DNA from: CAYYAQ01 sp964469555
Lineage (GTDB): Bacteria > Planctomycetota > UBA1135 > UBA2386
DNA length: 38,716 bases
Reading direction: 5' to 3'
Assembly: GCA_964469555.1 (NCBI GenBank)
Contig: CAYYAQ010000032.1
Location: forward strand, 1 to 38,716
This document shows, in pieces, positions 1 to 9,257 of the stretch (the stretch's first letter is position 1; each line of letters opens with the position of its first letter). Below the pieces are notes generated by a model. The model made no database searches. It saw only the letters and a program-made list of their open reading frames with translations, and was not told where the DNA came from. The translations under genes and the position numbers were made by a program.

Positions 1-764
1 CCATCGTCGCTCAAGCGCTCGCCCGGAAGATCCGAACCCTGTCGGTGTCGCGGATTCAGGCGCTGGCCAAGCAGGCGGATGCGCCAACTCCGACCATCCA
101 GATTCGCGCGCTGAAACCGGAACGCGTGGCGGCACTTGCGACGGGGAAGGACGCGCGGATCGAGATCACTGGCCGGGGCTTTCACGGCACGAGTGCAATC
201 GACCGCGTGTTCGTCGGTGGTCGGTGGATGCGCGAGTTCCAGGTCGACGACGACGAACACATGTCGATCGTCCTGCCTGCCAGCGTGACGAATCGCCCTG
301 GACGTCACCCCGTCGTCCTGGTGACCGCCAACGGTACTGTGCGCAGCCCCGCGGACATCCGCGTCCTCGGCATGCCGTTCGAGGTCAGGGTGATCCATCC
401 GGGCGGTCGCGTCGCGTTCGAGGCCACCGTGCATGGCCCACCCGGTTCCAAGGTGAGGCTGTGGACTGCGGCACGGCCGCGGCCACAACCGTTTTCCACG
501 ATCAATGGAGACGTGGGACTTCCCGGCAACCTCGAAGGCGGGCTGCCCGACTCTCCGTACCTGTTGCTGAACTGGGTGGCCTTGGACCGACTGGCGAAGC
601 TGGACGGAGTCGTGGCGGAGAACGGCAAGTGCGTTTGCACGGGGACTCTCCCGCCGCTGTCGTCAAGCGGGCCGCGGGTTCTCTATCTACAGGCCATCGT
701 GGTCGCAAAACACCGGTCAAGAGGCGTGCTGACCGACACGGTGAAACTCGTCCTCGCCAAGTAG
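1..764 (+). CDS. IPT/TIG-like secreted protein, 3' part
   Basis: The frame is open from base 3 to the stop at 762-764, so the gene begins upstream of the window; the GTG at 45 is only an internal candidate start. The visible ~254 residues contain an all-beta segment (about residues 30-120 of the visible part) with spaced hydrophobic/Gly pattern such as IEITGRGF and HPVVLVTANGTVRSPADIRV, which resembles an IPT/TIG immunoglobulin-like repeat (a fold found in many secreted planctomycete proteins). The C-terminal ~120 residues, including KVRLWTAARP and PRVLYLQAIVV, look like a second beta-rich module. No catalytic motif was seen. The role is probably extracellular and structural or adhesive. The domain assignment is by pattern only; the coding call is firm because the frame keeps high-GC codon use to its end. 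Confidence 0.7.
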   Translation, partial: IVAQALARKIRTLSVSRIQALAKQADAPTPTIQIRALKPERVAALATGKDARIEITGRGFHGTSAIDRVFVGGRWMREFQVDDDEHMSIVLPASVTNRPGRHPVVLVTANGTVRSPADIRVLGMPFEVRVIHPGGRVAFEATVHGPPGSKVRLWTAARPRPQPFSTINGDVGLPGNLEGGLPDSPYLLLNWVALDRLAKLDGVVAENGKCVCTGTLPPLSSSGPRVLYLQAIVVAKHRSRGVLTDTVKLVLAK

Positions 765-889
765 ATCCCGTCGCGTGACGACCAATACCGTCGGGGAACG
801 CCACGAAGGTGGCGCACACGTACCCGCCTGCGAGCATCTGGTCGAAACGACACGCTGCGGACTGTCGAGCGGGTAGGATCGGCCCGATC

Positions 890-2548
890 ATGAGGATGCT
901 GGTTGCCCTGTTCGTGTTCTCGCTCGGCCTCCCCGCTCAGCGACCCCTTGGGGTCAGCGGCCTCGAGGAGGATGCGCCTCTCACCGTTTCGGCGAGTGCG
1001 GATGCGACGCGACTCCTCGTCGACCTGAGAATCGAGGCCGGTTGGCATGTTTACGCCCGCGATGTGGGGGGTGGGGACCCGGTTCGGATCACCGTCGTCA
1101 AAGGCAGCGGATTCGAGGCGAAGGGCGAGCTTCAGATGCCGGAGGGTGTCGACGGCAAGCTGACCGGCAGCGTGCGGCTGGTGCAGCCGCTGGTGCGCCA
1201 AGCCAAAGGTGGGCCGCTCCGGGCTACACTGAGCTTCACGATCTGCGATCCGCTGCAGTGCCTGCCGCCGATGGACGTCTCGCTGCGGGGACCGATCGAG
1301 CCGCTGCGAATCCTGCTGGTCGTTGGGGTGCGCGATGAGCACGCGGCGCGGATCGAGGCCTTCCTGCGCAAGCGTGGGTTCGCGCCCAGCGTCACCACCT
1401 ACGCCGAGGTCGACATCAAGAGTTGCGATGCCCACGACGTCGTGCTGGCTGACTCCAAGCTGTTCCGGGAGAACCGTGGTGTCCGGAAGCACGCGCTCGA
1501 GTTTCCGAAGACGAAGTCACCGATCGTCGCTGTCGGGTTCCTCGGCACCGAGTTGATCGAGGCGCAGGGACTCGCGATGACGTCGGGCTACATTTGAATC
1601 TGCATGGATCACCTGGGCCACGGGCTGGCCCTCGACCACGCGATCTTCAATCGACCGCACCGACCGAAATTCGAATGGGTCGACCGCGAGCGGCCTAAGC
1701 ACTACGTCGGTTTCACTTCGCCTCTCCATCCCAAGGGCGTGAGTGCCACCTACCGGCTCGCGAAGTTCGAGCGGGACGAGCCGAAGATGTCGAACCCGAC
1801 GATCGTCAGCCACGAGGGTTTCTTCACCGACGTCCCCGGCTTCGAGAGCTTCGCCGAGGGGAACTCCGCCAAGATGCTCGGCAGCCTGTCGCTCGCGCGT
1901 CAGGGCCGCCACTTCTACTGGGGCTACAGCATCGATCCCGCGAAGACGACCGACGGTGCGAAGGACACGCTCGTCAACGTTCTCTACTACATGTACGAGA
2001 AGCGAGGCGACCTGACCGTGCCCTTCGTCTGCAAGACGCGGAAGATCCTGCGCGTGTACACGCATCTCGGTCGGGACCGGCAGAAGCCCTACATGCGCGG
2101 CGTCGAAGAGCACTTCCCGAACCAGCTCGTGCCGAAGTGGCGAAAGACGTACACGCCGACTTTTGCCGGCGCCGATGCCTGGGTGGCCAAGTACCTGCCC
2201 TATGTGTTCAGCGGCAAGAGGGAGCTACACAAGGACAAGCGGTACAAGACCCGTTTCGAGGTCGACGAGGATGCGATGGCGCTGGGCACGCCGAATGCCG
2301 AGAGGACGAGTCTCGAACGCTGGGTCGCGCTCTCGAAGACCGGGAAAGGCGAGGACCGAAAGCGGGCGATGCGTTGCCTCGAGCGCTACGTGCGCGCGAA
2401 TCTCCGCCCGGAAGACGGCGATTGGGGTGCCTGGTACCAGAAGCAGAAGGGCCGGATCGTTTTTGTCGAGTCCGCGGGATTCTGGTGGCTGGAGGATCCT
2501 AGAGTCTTGGTTCGCGAGCTCGACGTGAAGGCTGCAAAGCCGAAGTAG
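890..2548 (+). CDS. DsbD-alpha-like + ThuA-like fold secreted protein, probable selenoprotein (in-frame TGA at 1595-1597)
   Basis: One frame runs 890-2548 (552 residues) with a single TGA at codon 236; both halves share the frame and the same codon style. The ATG at 890 gives a signal peptide (hydrophobic residues 3-14, then PAQ). Residues ~30-135 resemble the N-terminal domain of DsbD: GWHVYA near 51-56 and the cysteine pair TICDPLQCLPP (C119, C124). Residues ~138-270 look like a ThuA/GATase-like Rossmann domain (ILLVVGVRDEHAARI, IVAVGFLGTELIEA, then DHLGHGLALDHAIF after the TGA). The C-terminal 280 residues are unrecognised. If TGA is Sec, the site is SGYI-U-I-C-MDH, a U-x-C pair. A hairpin at 1615-1631 sits where a bacterial SECIS should. 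Alternatives are a nonsense mutation, or a separate gene starting at ATG 1604, 7 bases after the stop; but that start would cut the fold in the middle. Likely an envelope redox protein (inference). Confidence 0.65.
1615..1631 (+). promoter_or_regulatory. Candidate bacterial SECIS hairpin after TGA 1595-1597
   Basis: GGGCCA (1615-1620) pairs with TGGCCC (1626-1631), six perfect pairs around a CGGGC loop. Twenty-three bases separate the TGA from the loop. The bacterial SECIS model asks for a short stem-loop directly downstream of UGA with G in the first two loop positions at about 16-37 nt; this fits. A short GC-rich hairpin can occur by chance in such DNA, so support is moderate. Confidence 0.45.
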
Positions 2549-2703
2549 CGACACGAACCTTGCAGATCGAGTCGTGACGACGGCCTCGCGGATCACGCCG
2601 CACGTTGGTAGCTGCGGGTGGGAAGTCCGAACCCGCATTCTCACCACACAAGCCGGTGACCAAAAACAGGAAACCTGGGCTCGCAGCGGACGTCGTGTCG
2701 GTC

Positions 2704-3009
2704 ATGAGGCAAGCGAAGGACAAGCGGCGCAAGTTGCTCATGATCATCCTGACTGCTGTTGGCGCTGCCGGAAGCGTGTGGTGCTACTTCAGCCACATCT
2801 GCATGGTGGGCCACATGCACCACCCGCCGTATCCCCTGTGGCACCATGCCCTGGACATGGGATGGGGTGCCGCCTGGCTAAGTTGCGCCACCTTGTCCTT
2901 GTTCGTCGAAGGCAGACGCTGGAAGTTCCTCGGCGGCGCATTGCTGCTGCTCCTGGTCTATCGCTTTGCCCTGGGGAGTCTCGGCGGGCTGATGCCTCTT
3001 CCCATCTGA
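2704..3009 (+). CDS. Small His-rich three-helix membrane protein
   Basis: The ATG at 2704 gives 101 residues; the frame is open further upstream (to 2605) but that part has no hydrophobic character. Basic N-terminus RQAKDKRRK is followed by a membrane segment (about 10-28), a linker HICMVGHMHHPPYPLWHH rich in His, Met and Cys, a second segment (about 50-64) and a third (about 71-90). The His/Met/Cys cluster between helices 1 and 2 could bind a metal (inference). No family recognised. It stands alone downstream of the DsbD-alpha/ThuA-like gene, 155 bases after it. Coding support rests on the coherent hydrophobicity pattern and codon use. Confidence 0.55.
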   Translation: MRQAKDKRRKLLMIILTAVGAAGSVWCYFSHICMVGHMHHPPYPLWHHALDMGWGAAWLSCATLSLFVEGRRWKFLGGALLLLLVYRFALGSLGGLMPLPI

Positions 3010-3219
3010 GTCCCGGTTTCGTGCTGGGTGAGAAGCCGCAATGGGTTTTTTCTTCGGGCACCGAACCTCGCGTTGTCGGTGACCATGCGGACGATGAGTT
3101 CGCGGATCGCCTTCAGTACGACCACCGGGCGACTTGGAGGTAGATATGAGGCAGAATGAGCGGAGCCTGATCCTCGGCATGGCAGGGACGGGAACCGGCC
3201 CTGGGATTACCTGATCGGC

Positions 3220-3672
3220 ATGACAGACCACCACTACACGAACAGGCAAGACTCTCCGGTTTTCTGGGTCCCGCTACTGCCGGCGGTTGTGTTTCTCATC
3301 GGGGGCTTGGCCTCAGTGCCCGAGATGGTGGTGGTGATCCTCTGCTTCTCGCTGTCCGCACTCATGACGTTTTTCGCGTTTGCGTTCACGTGGCTCCAGA
3401 CGAGCGATCACGGCGATCATTTGCTCGTGAGCTTCGGCCCCCTCTCGATCCTGCGCAGACGGGTGAGTTACGACAGGGTGCGCGCGGTGAGACGGGATCG
3501 GTCCCGCTTGATCGAGGGGTGGGGAATCCGCCGTGGTCCCCGGGGGTGGATCTGGAACATCTGGGGGCGGGAGGTGGTGGAACTCGATCTCGACAAGGGC
3601 CGCTTACGGATCGGCACGGATGATCCGGAAGGTCTGCTCGCCCTCCTGCAAGATCGCTGCGACCTGGACTGA
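3220..3672 (+). CDS. Two-helix membrane protein with PH-like C-terminal domain
   Basis: 150 residues from ATG 3220. Residues 15-60 form two membrane helices (FWVPLLPAVVFLIGG; MVVVILCFSLSALMTFFAFAF). The remaining ~85 residues have a beta-rich bacterial PH-like pattern: LLVSFGPLSILRRRVSYDRV, then WIWNIWGREVVELDL, and a terminal helix EGLLALLQDRC. This two-helix plus PH-like layout is common in small bacterial membrane proteins of unknown role. No clear Shine-Dalgarno is seen. It is monocistronic in appearance, with about 210 gene-free bases upstream. Confidence 0.65.
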   Translation: MTDHHYTNRQDSPVFWVPLLPAVVFLIGGLASVPEMVVVILCFSLSALMTFFAFAFTWLQTSDHGDHLLVSFGPLSILRRRVSYDRVRAVRRDRSRLIEGWGIRRGPRGWIWNIWGREVVELDLDKGRLRIGTDDPEGLLALLQDRCDLD

Positions 3673-3914
3673 TCGCAGCCGTTGCGCCGAATCAGCAGCA
3701 GGGTATCCCGACAACTGACCGGACCAACCGACAGCCGCGCAGTGCACCGGGCGCCGCGAAGCGACGCTGCGAATTTCTCGAGACGGTGACGATCTTCTCG
3801 TTGACGATCTACTTCCTCGCGGCCCACGGCTGAGGTGGCGCCGGTGCAATGCCTTCGGCAAGCGAGTCCCCAAAAAAACTCTGATGGCGACTTGCGCGTC
3901 GGAATCGACGAATC

Positions 3915-4166
3915 CTAGAGAACTCCACCACCAAGAAACAGGCGGAGCACGCCGAATCCCGTGACTGCACCACAGAGCACGACACCCAGGATGCTTCCGA
4001 CTTTGCTCTCGTCTTTCTTGGCAGTCGCTAGCGCCACGATACTGATCAGGAACCCGACTCCCGCGAAGGGGATCAAGAGCCAGTTGAGGCACCCGAGAAA
4101 CGGGATGAAGGCAACCACGCCGAACAGGCATGCGAGCCCACCCCACAACAAGCTTAGTGTCTGCAT
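3915..4166 (-). CDS. Small membrane protein, DUF4190-like
   Basis: 83 residues from ATG at 4164-4166, chosen because GAGGA lies about 12 bases upstream and the protein then opens with its first hydrophobic stretch; a longer frame to 4247 adds an unlikely basic leader. Helices at about 5-33 (LLWGGLACLFGVVAFIPF, LLIPFAGVGFLISIVAL), then a short loop AKKDESK, then a third helix VGSILGVVLCGAVTGFGVL. Gly-rich helices separated by a charged loop recall the DUF4190-type small membrane proteins. Function unknown. Confidence 0.6.
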   Translation of the reverse strand: MQTLSLLWGGLACLFGVVAFIPFLGCLNWLLIPFAGVGFLISIVALATAKKDESKVGSILGVVLCGAVTGFGVLRLFLGGGVL

Positions 4167-4251
4167 GTCAACTTCATCCTCTTCGTGCGGATCGAACGAT
4201 GGACCGCGCCAGGGTACACACCGGATGCGGACTGGTTCGCCGCGCATGGCA

Positions 4252-4287
4252 AAAAAAGGCGCTGGACCCGTGACCCAGCCAGCGCCC
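4252..4287 (-). terminator. Rho-independent terminator of the minus-strand GT-C gene
   Basis: On the minus strand CCAGCGCC/GGCGCTGG arms (plus-strand 4280-4287 and 4259-4266) form an 8-bp perfect stem with a 13-base loop, followed directly by a run of seven T (plus-strand A run 4252-4258). It lies about 170 bases beyond the stop of the gene ending at 4456 and before the next minus gene. Confidence 0.75.
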
Positions 4288-4421
4288 CCAGGCTGTTACC
4301 CAGGGGGGATGATCGACACTGGCGATAGGTCGGTCGCGAAAGCGGAGCACCGGTGGGAGAGACGTGCGCTTGTGGGAGCGGTGGTGGCTGGGGTGTGTAC
4401 CGATCAGGAGATGCCGCCGGA

Positions 4422-4444
4422 ATTGCAGCTTGGAACGTCTATCC
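4422..4444 (+). repeat. 23-bp dispersed repeat, copy 1
   Basis: A 23-base string beginning ATTGCAGCTTGGAACG and ending TATCC is identical to 10360-10382, same orientation. This copy sits just beyond the stop codon of the minus-strand GT-C gene. Confidence 0.8.
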
Positions 4445-4455
4445 CCCTTGGGGAG

Positions 4456-5928
4456 TCACGGCAGGACGAGTCGTTGTGCGACGGGGTCCCATCGCACCAG
4501 CAGCAGGTCCGGGTTGAAGTCCGGCTTGCTCCGGCGCATGGCGGAGAACTTGTCCCAGTCGCTCCGGCTGAGCTTGCCGCGGGGTTTGAAAACGAGATCC
4601 TCGTCCACGAACCACTTGATCGCGGTGTCGAAGCCGTTGCGAAACACCGAGGCTCCCTCCACGCTGTCGGGGAGCCCGTGGATGAACACTTCCGAGTAGT
4701 GCCGCTTCTTCGTGATCTCCTCGAGTTGCTGCAGGATCGACTCGACCTGGTCGCCGGCCCTGCGCCAGCGGCGATTCTCCAGGCACACGTTCACAGTGTA
4801 GCCGAGGACGAGGAGGAGACCGACGCCGTAGAGCAGGCGTGAGTTGTGGGCGGCGGCCGTCGTGCCGACCAGCACTCCGAGGGCGGTGCAGGCGAACGCC
4901 GATGGAGTGTAGAGAAACCGCGTCTGCTGGGCGGTTTCGAAATCGATCACCATGATGTTGGCGACAGGCGCCAACAGCAGGAAGAAGATGGCGAGCATGG
5001 GCCACGTCAGCCGTGTGAACCGTGCGGGAGAGGCGTGCCGGATCATCATGCCGCCGAGAGCGAGAATGAGCACCAGACTGGTGAGCGGTGCGATCGTCGT
5101 GGTGCCCGGCATGAACATGCAGCGCACCGCATCGACCGCAAAGCGGGTTGCCTTCGACAGGTCGATCTGCAGGTGCCGACTCCCCTCCTCGCCGGGATGG
5201 CCGCCGAAGCCACCCAGAACGCTGAAGCGTACGATCAGGTAGGCCACGAACAAAAGGACGATCCCGCCGAACCCGTAGAGTGTCTGTCTTCGCCTGCCAG
5301 GGGACTGCTGGTCCCGGGAGCATCCCAGGACGAGGAGCAGGACGATGGGCATGACCATCGCCGAGTCCTTCGCCGCGAGTGCCCAGACGAAACCGAACAG
5401 GGTCTCGATGAGGGGGCGGGTGCGATTCTCGGCACGGAGGAAGTTCAGGAAGCCCGACACACACAACAGTGTGCCGGTCGCGCAGAGCACGTCGGCGCGG
5501 GCCGAGATCCAGGTGAGGGCTTCCGGATGAACGGGGAAGACCGCGAAGCACATCCCACCGATCGCAGCACCCGCCCGGTTGGCGAATAGCTGCCACGTCA
5601 AGCGCGCCACCAAGAACGCATTGATGCCGTGGAACAGCAGTCCGACGAGGTGGTAGGAACTGGGATTCTTGCCGAAGAGTAGCGCGTTGACCCAGAAGGA
5701 GATTCCCGTCAGTGGGCGGAAGAAGACCCATCCATCCTCGATACCCGTCGCCTTGGCGAACGTCTGCGCCGGCAACGCGATGTTCAGGTAGTTGAAGTCG
5801 TCGGCGACGAAGAACGCGGATACCACCCCGCCGTAGCCGATCGCGATCAAGCCGACCAAGACCCCCATGTAGGCGAGTCGCAGACGCGTCGATGGCGTCT
5901 CACTCACAGAATCCACCGCAGTCCGCAT
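4456..5928 (-). CDS. GT-C fold membrane glycosyltransferase-like protein
   Basis: 490 residues from ATG 5926-5928; the open frame continues upstream to 6060 but without hydrophobic or conserved character. About ten membrane helices fill residues 20-385. The first periplasmic loop carries VADDFNYL (D43-D44), the acidic pair expected in GT-C enzymes (PMT/ArnT type) that use lipid-linked sugars. Motifs PLTGISFWVNALLFG and FPVHPEALTWIS are typical of the O-mannosyltransferase-like/TPR membrane proteins of bacteria. The last ~105 residues are soluble and unrecognised. It diverges from the GT-C gene at 6001 across 72 bases, so both may share a control region. The donor and acceptor are not predictable. 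A terminator follows at 4252-4287. Confidence 0.75.
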   Translation of the reverse strand: MRTAVDSVSETPSTRLRLAYMGVLVGLIAIGYGGVVSAFFVADDFNYLNIALPAQTFAKATGIEDGWVFFRPLTGISFWVNALLFGKNPSSYHLVGLLFHGINAFLVARLTWQLFANRAGAAIGGMCFAVFPVHPEALTWISARADVLCATGTLLCVSGFLNFLRAENRTRPLIETLFGFVWALAAKDSAMVMPIVLLLVLGCSRDQQSPGRRRQTLYGFGGIVLLFVAYLIVRFSVLGGFGGHPGEEGSRHLQIDLSKATRFAVDAVRCMFMPGTTTIAPLTSLVLILALGGMMIRHASPARFTRLTWPMLAIFFLLLAPVANIMVIDFETAQQTRFLYTPSAFACTALGVLVGTTAAAHNSRLLYGVGLLLVLGYTVNVCLENRRWRRAGDQVESILQQLEEITKKRHYSEVFIHGLPDSVEGASVFRNGFDTAIKWFVDEDLVFKPRGKLSRSDWDKFSAMRRSKPDFNPDLLLVRWDPVAQRLVLP

Positions 5929-6000
5929 CGTCTCGCGCGACGTTACTTCGGGCCCTGAGAAGTTGCATGGTTCTCTGCTAGAAATCGGCTGTCGATTGGC

Positions 6001-7755
6001 ATGATGTGGACGCACGACATGTCGCTGACCCCAACTCGCATCGAGAGATCTACCGGGCACCTGGCGTGGGCCCTCTTGGGCGCGGCCCTGTGCTACGGAG
6101 TGTGGTGCGCGATCGCTGGCGCCTGGGTGTGTGACGACGCGTTCATCTCATTTCGTTATTGCCGCAATCTCATCGACGGGTTGGGCCTGGTCTACAACGC
6201 GGGCGAACACGTCGAGGGCTACACGAACTTCTTGTGGGTGATGCTGATCGCCGGCGGCATGGGGCTCGGCGCGGAGCCGGTGGTCCTGGGTCAGGTCCTG
6301 GGTGTGCTCTTCTTCGTCGGCACGATCGCCGTCCTGTGGCACAGCGCGAGACTCATGGGCACGATTCCGCTCGCCGCGATCGGCCTGGCGCTGCACCAGC
6401 ACACCCAGATCTTCTCGACGTGCGGCCTCGAGACATCGATGTACACGTTCCTCGTGACCTCCGGCCTCGTGGCGTTGATCGGGGCGGAAAAGACCAGGCA
6501 GTTCGCCTTGGGCGGGTTGTGTCTGATCCTCGCCACGATGACGCGCCCGGACGGTGCGCTGTTCTACGTACTCGGTGGTACTGTGGTCGTGTCGATCGCG
6601 GCACGGCGACGGGACTGGCGACCGTTCGTCGGCTACGCGGCCTCGTTCGTCCTGCTCTACGTTCCGTATTTCTTCTGGAAGTTCGCCTACTACGGCCACG
6701 CCCTGCCCAACACGTTCTACGCCAAGTCGGCCAGCGAACCCTATGTGGGGCAGGGGTTCTACTACGTTCGTCTCTATCTCACGTGCTACTACTACCTGAT
6801 CCCGGCGCTCGTGGTGCCCCTGTGGATCCTCTTGCGCCGCAATGGTGACACCGGGGTCGAGACCGATGGCCGGCGCGGTCCGTTGCTCGTGACTCTCTTC
6901 ACCTTGCCGTTTCTCATGTACGTGATTTGGGTCGGCGGCGATTTCATGTTCGCGCGGTTCTGTCTTCCGGTGACGCCCGCGCTGTTCCTCGGTCTTCAGT
7001 TCCTCGTTCGGACCCACAGGTGGTCCGCGTTCCTGGTCACGGCGATCGTCCTCGTCGCGTCGTTCGCCACCCTGTATCCGGCCGAGACGATCAAGCTGGG
7101 CAACCCCCGGACGGTTGCCGAAGAGCGCGTCCATTACCCGGCGTGGGCCGTCGAGGTGTACCGGGAGATCGGTTCGAGACTCGCAGAGATCTTCGCGGGC
7201 CAGGATCTTCGCGTGGTCATTGGGGGCAGTCAGGCCATGCTCGCCTACTTCGGTGGGTTCCCGTACGTGCTGGAGATCAATGGTCTGACAGACGAGTTCA
7301 TCGCCCACCGCAAACTCGAGAAACGCGGCAAGGTCGGCCACGAGAAGCAGCTGCCTCTCGACCACGAGTACCTGACGCAGAAGGGTGTGGACATGATGGT
7401 CGGGGCGTTGGCGATCGAGTGGGTCCGTGTCCCGAACGATCGCCTGGCGGAGCAGCGACACTTCGAGTTCCACGTCGAGAACATCCACTATCGGATCGAT
7501 GGCGAAGACAAGACGTTCACCGGCTACGCCCGCGCGACGCTGATAACCTACGACCGCGATCTTCTCCGAGCAGTGCGCGACCGCGAGGACGTTCGCTTCC
7601 CGGACTTCGAAGCGTATCTCGACCGGTATATCGAGCGCCTCGATCAGATCGACAGGGATGAGGTGCGGTTGGACCTGGCCGCCTTCGATGCATTCTACTT
7701 CGGCTGCAACGACGACCCGGATCGTCGCAGCAAGATCGAGAAGCGGCTCCCCTGA
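6001..7755 (+). CDS. GT-C membrane glycosyltransferase (AftB/LA_3751-like)
   Basis: 584 residues from ATG 6001; ATG 6019 is an equally possible start, as no clear Shine-Dalgarno precedes either. Residues 22-42 are the first helix, followed by CDDAFISFRYCRNLIDG (D45-D46) and GEHVEGYTNFLW, a signature seen in arabinofuranosyltransferase AftB-like and related GT-C proteins. About ten further helices reach residue ~365, and a soluble ~220-residue C-terminal domain follows (contains VVIGGSQAMLAYFGGFPYVLEINGL). It likely transfers a polyprenol-phosphate-linked sugar on the outer face of the membrane. It diverges from the gene at 5928 and converges on the flippase gene with a 20-base gap. Confidence 0.8.
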   Translation: MMWTHDMSLTPTRIERSTGHLAWALLGAALCYGVWCAIAGAWVCDDAFISFRYCRNLIDGLGLVYNAGEHVEGYTNFLWVMLIAGGMGLGAEPVVLGQVLGVLFFVGTIAVLWHSARLMGTIPLAAIGLALHQHTQIFSTCGLETSMYTFLVTSGLVALIGAEKTRQFALGGLCLILATMTRPDGALFYVLGGTVVVSIAARRRDWRPFVGYAASFVLLYVPYFFWKFAYYGHALPNTFYAKSASEPYVGQGFYYVRLYLTCYYYLIPALVVPLWILLRRNGDTGVETDGRRGPLLVTLFTLPFLMYVIWVGGDFMFARFCLPVTPALFLGLQFLVRTHRWSAFLVTAIVLVASFATLYPAETIKLGNPRTVAEERVHYPAWAVEVYREIGSRLAEIFAGQDLRVVIGGSQAMLAYFGGFPYVLEINGLTDEFIAHRKLEKRGKVGHEKQLPLDHEYLTQKGVDMMVGALAIEWVRVPNDRLAEQRHFEFHVENIHYRIDGEDKTFTGYARATLITYDRDLLRAVRDREDVRFPDFEAYLDRYIERLDQIDRDEVRLDLAAFDAFYFGCNDDPDRRSKIEKRLP

Positions 7756-7775
7756 CTCGGATCCGGGCCAGCGGT

Positions 7776-9257
7776 CTATCCTTTGGATCGGACGTCACTG
7801 CATACCAAGTACATGGCTCCCACTAGAATCGCGAACAGCAGCAACGTCACTCCCATCGCGACCGCTGGACTCCAGTGAATCGGCAGATACACCCTGCCGA
7901 GCATGGCGACCGCCAAGGACACGACCAACACGAACGTCGGTCGCAGAGTCACCATCGCGGCCACGTTGTGAAGAGTGCTGAGCCTGGAAGCCGCAACGAT
8001 CAGGGCGATCGCCTCGCCACCCAGACCGGCAAACGCGATCTCGACGAGGCCGCCGCCACTCCAGGCGACAAGCAGGACACCGCCAACGCTCAGCGCTCGC
8101 ACGGCACTGCAAACGAGATTGGTCCGCGTGTCACCTCTTGCCATTGTCGCGCAGTTGACGGCCGCGCGAACCAGGTTCAGCCCGTACATCGCGCCGAGAA
8201 CACCGACCAGGGATCCAGCCCGCGAGTAGTCATCGCCGTAGATGAAGGTGACCAACCAATGACCGTTGATGACGAATCCGATCCCCAGGAATCCGCCGAA
8301 CACTGAGTACAACGAGACGCCGAGGGAGTAGCGGGCCGAGAACCGCGCAGTGTTCTTCTGGCACCGCGAAAGAACGGGGAGAAAGACCGAGCCGCCGCTC
8401 TGTGCGAGCACCGTGGCCAGCGTCATGCACAGCGTGACCGCGACCGAGTAGACGCCGAGATCTTCCACCTGGAACGTGGCGTTGGCGAACAGCCGATCCG
8501 AGGACCCGATGACCACACGATCACCTTGTTGGATTCCAAACAGCAGGAACCCGTTGGCCATGAGCGGCCACCCAAAGCCGATGACCCGCCGCAGGACGTC
8601 GGTATCCACCGCCCACTGGTAGCGGCGACTGGCGAACACATGGGATCCAATCGTGAGCAGGCACTGCCGGCCTACGAGCAACCACAGAACCGCGGAGTAG
8701 TCGTTGAGCCAGACCCCGAGTGGCCATGCACAAGCCAGGGCGAGGGATTCGGCACCAACCTGAACGCCGACGAGGCGACGGAACTGCATCTGCCGGGTCA
8801 TTCGGGTCAGGTCGAGATGCATGAACCCGCGGATCAACGGTACGGCAGCGAGCACACGAAAGGCCCAAACTGCCTCCGGGACGTTGAACAGCACAGCGAA
8901 CGGCGCGGCGATGAGCAGCATCAGCACACCGTTCAGGAGACCACGTAGTGCCATGAACAGTTGCACGGTTGCCTGGAACCTGCGCTCGTTGCCGCGACGA
9001 CTCTGGACGACGAGGATGTCTGTCGAGAGGTTGCTCACCATCTCGAGGAGGGTGATCGTGATCGCGAACGTCGCCGCGACGCCATAGTCAACCGGGCTAA
9101 TCAGCCGAACGATGATGATGTTGCGCAGGAAGCCGAGGGCTTGTCGTGTCGCCTGACCACCGCCGACGGTGAGGAGCCCACGGTAGGCTGCCCAGCTGCT
9201 GGCTACCGGTTCGCTGTCCGCGCCGAGCTCGTCGTTTTCGCTAGGAGGTTGCGTCAC
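7776..9257 (-). CDS. Wzx-like polysaccharide flippase
   Basis: About 493 residues from GTG 9255-9257, which overlaps the stop of the upstream methyltransferase gene; the open frame reaches 9368 but that part overlaps the methyltransferase coding region. About 12-14 membrane helices. The start GQATRQALGFLRNIIIVRLI and SPVDYGVAATFAIT matches the beginning of the oligosaccharide flippase (MATE-like, Polysacc_synt) family, where the pattern ...R.i.vrlLsPedyG is typical. Length is normal for Wzx. It would move lipid-linked glycan units across the inner membrane. Paired with the methyltransferase in one transcription unit and facing GT-C genes, it marks this as a surface-glycan region. Confidence 0.8.
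   Translation of the reverse strand: MTQPPSENDELGADSEPVASSWAAYRGLLTVGGGQATRQALGFLRNIIIVRLISPVDYGVAATFAITITLLEMVSNLSTDILVVQSRRGNERRFQATVQLFMALRGLLNGVLMLLIAAPFAVLFNVPEAVWAFRVLAAVPLIRGFMHLDLTRMTRQMQFRRLVGVQVGAESLALACAWPLGVWLNDYSAVLWLLVGRQCLLTIGSHVFASRRYQWAVDTDVLRRVIGFGWPLMANGFLLFGIQQGDRVVIGSSDRLFANATFQVEDLGVYSVAVTLCMTLATVLAQSGGSVFLPVLSRCQKNTARFSARYSLGVSLYSVFGGFLGIGFVINGHWLVTFIYGDDYSRAGSLVGVLGAMYGLNLVRAAVNCATMARGDTRTNLVCSAVRALSVGGVLLVAWSGGGLVEIAFAGLGGEAIALIVAASRLSTLHNVAAMVTLRPTFVLVVSLAVAMLGRVYLPIHWSPAVAMGVTLLLFAILVGAMYLVCSDVRSKG

Noticed and set aside
1604..2548. Separate gene starting at ATG 1604
   Set aside because: Possible, but the start lies in the middle of a Rossmann-like domain that is completed only by the upstream frame, and the two pieces share one frame; kept as an alternative.
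6148..7488. 446-codon open frame on the minus strand
   Set aside because: Antisense to the clearly conserved GT-C gene at 6001-7755; charged low-complexity translation without motif.
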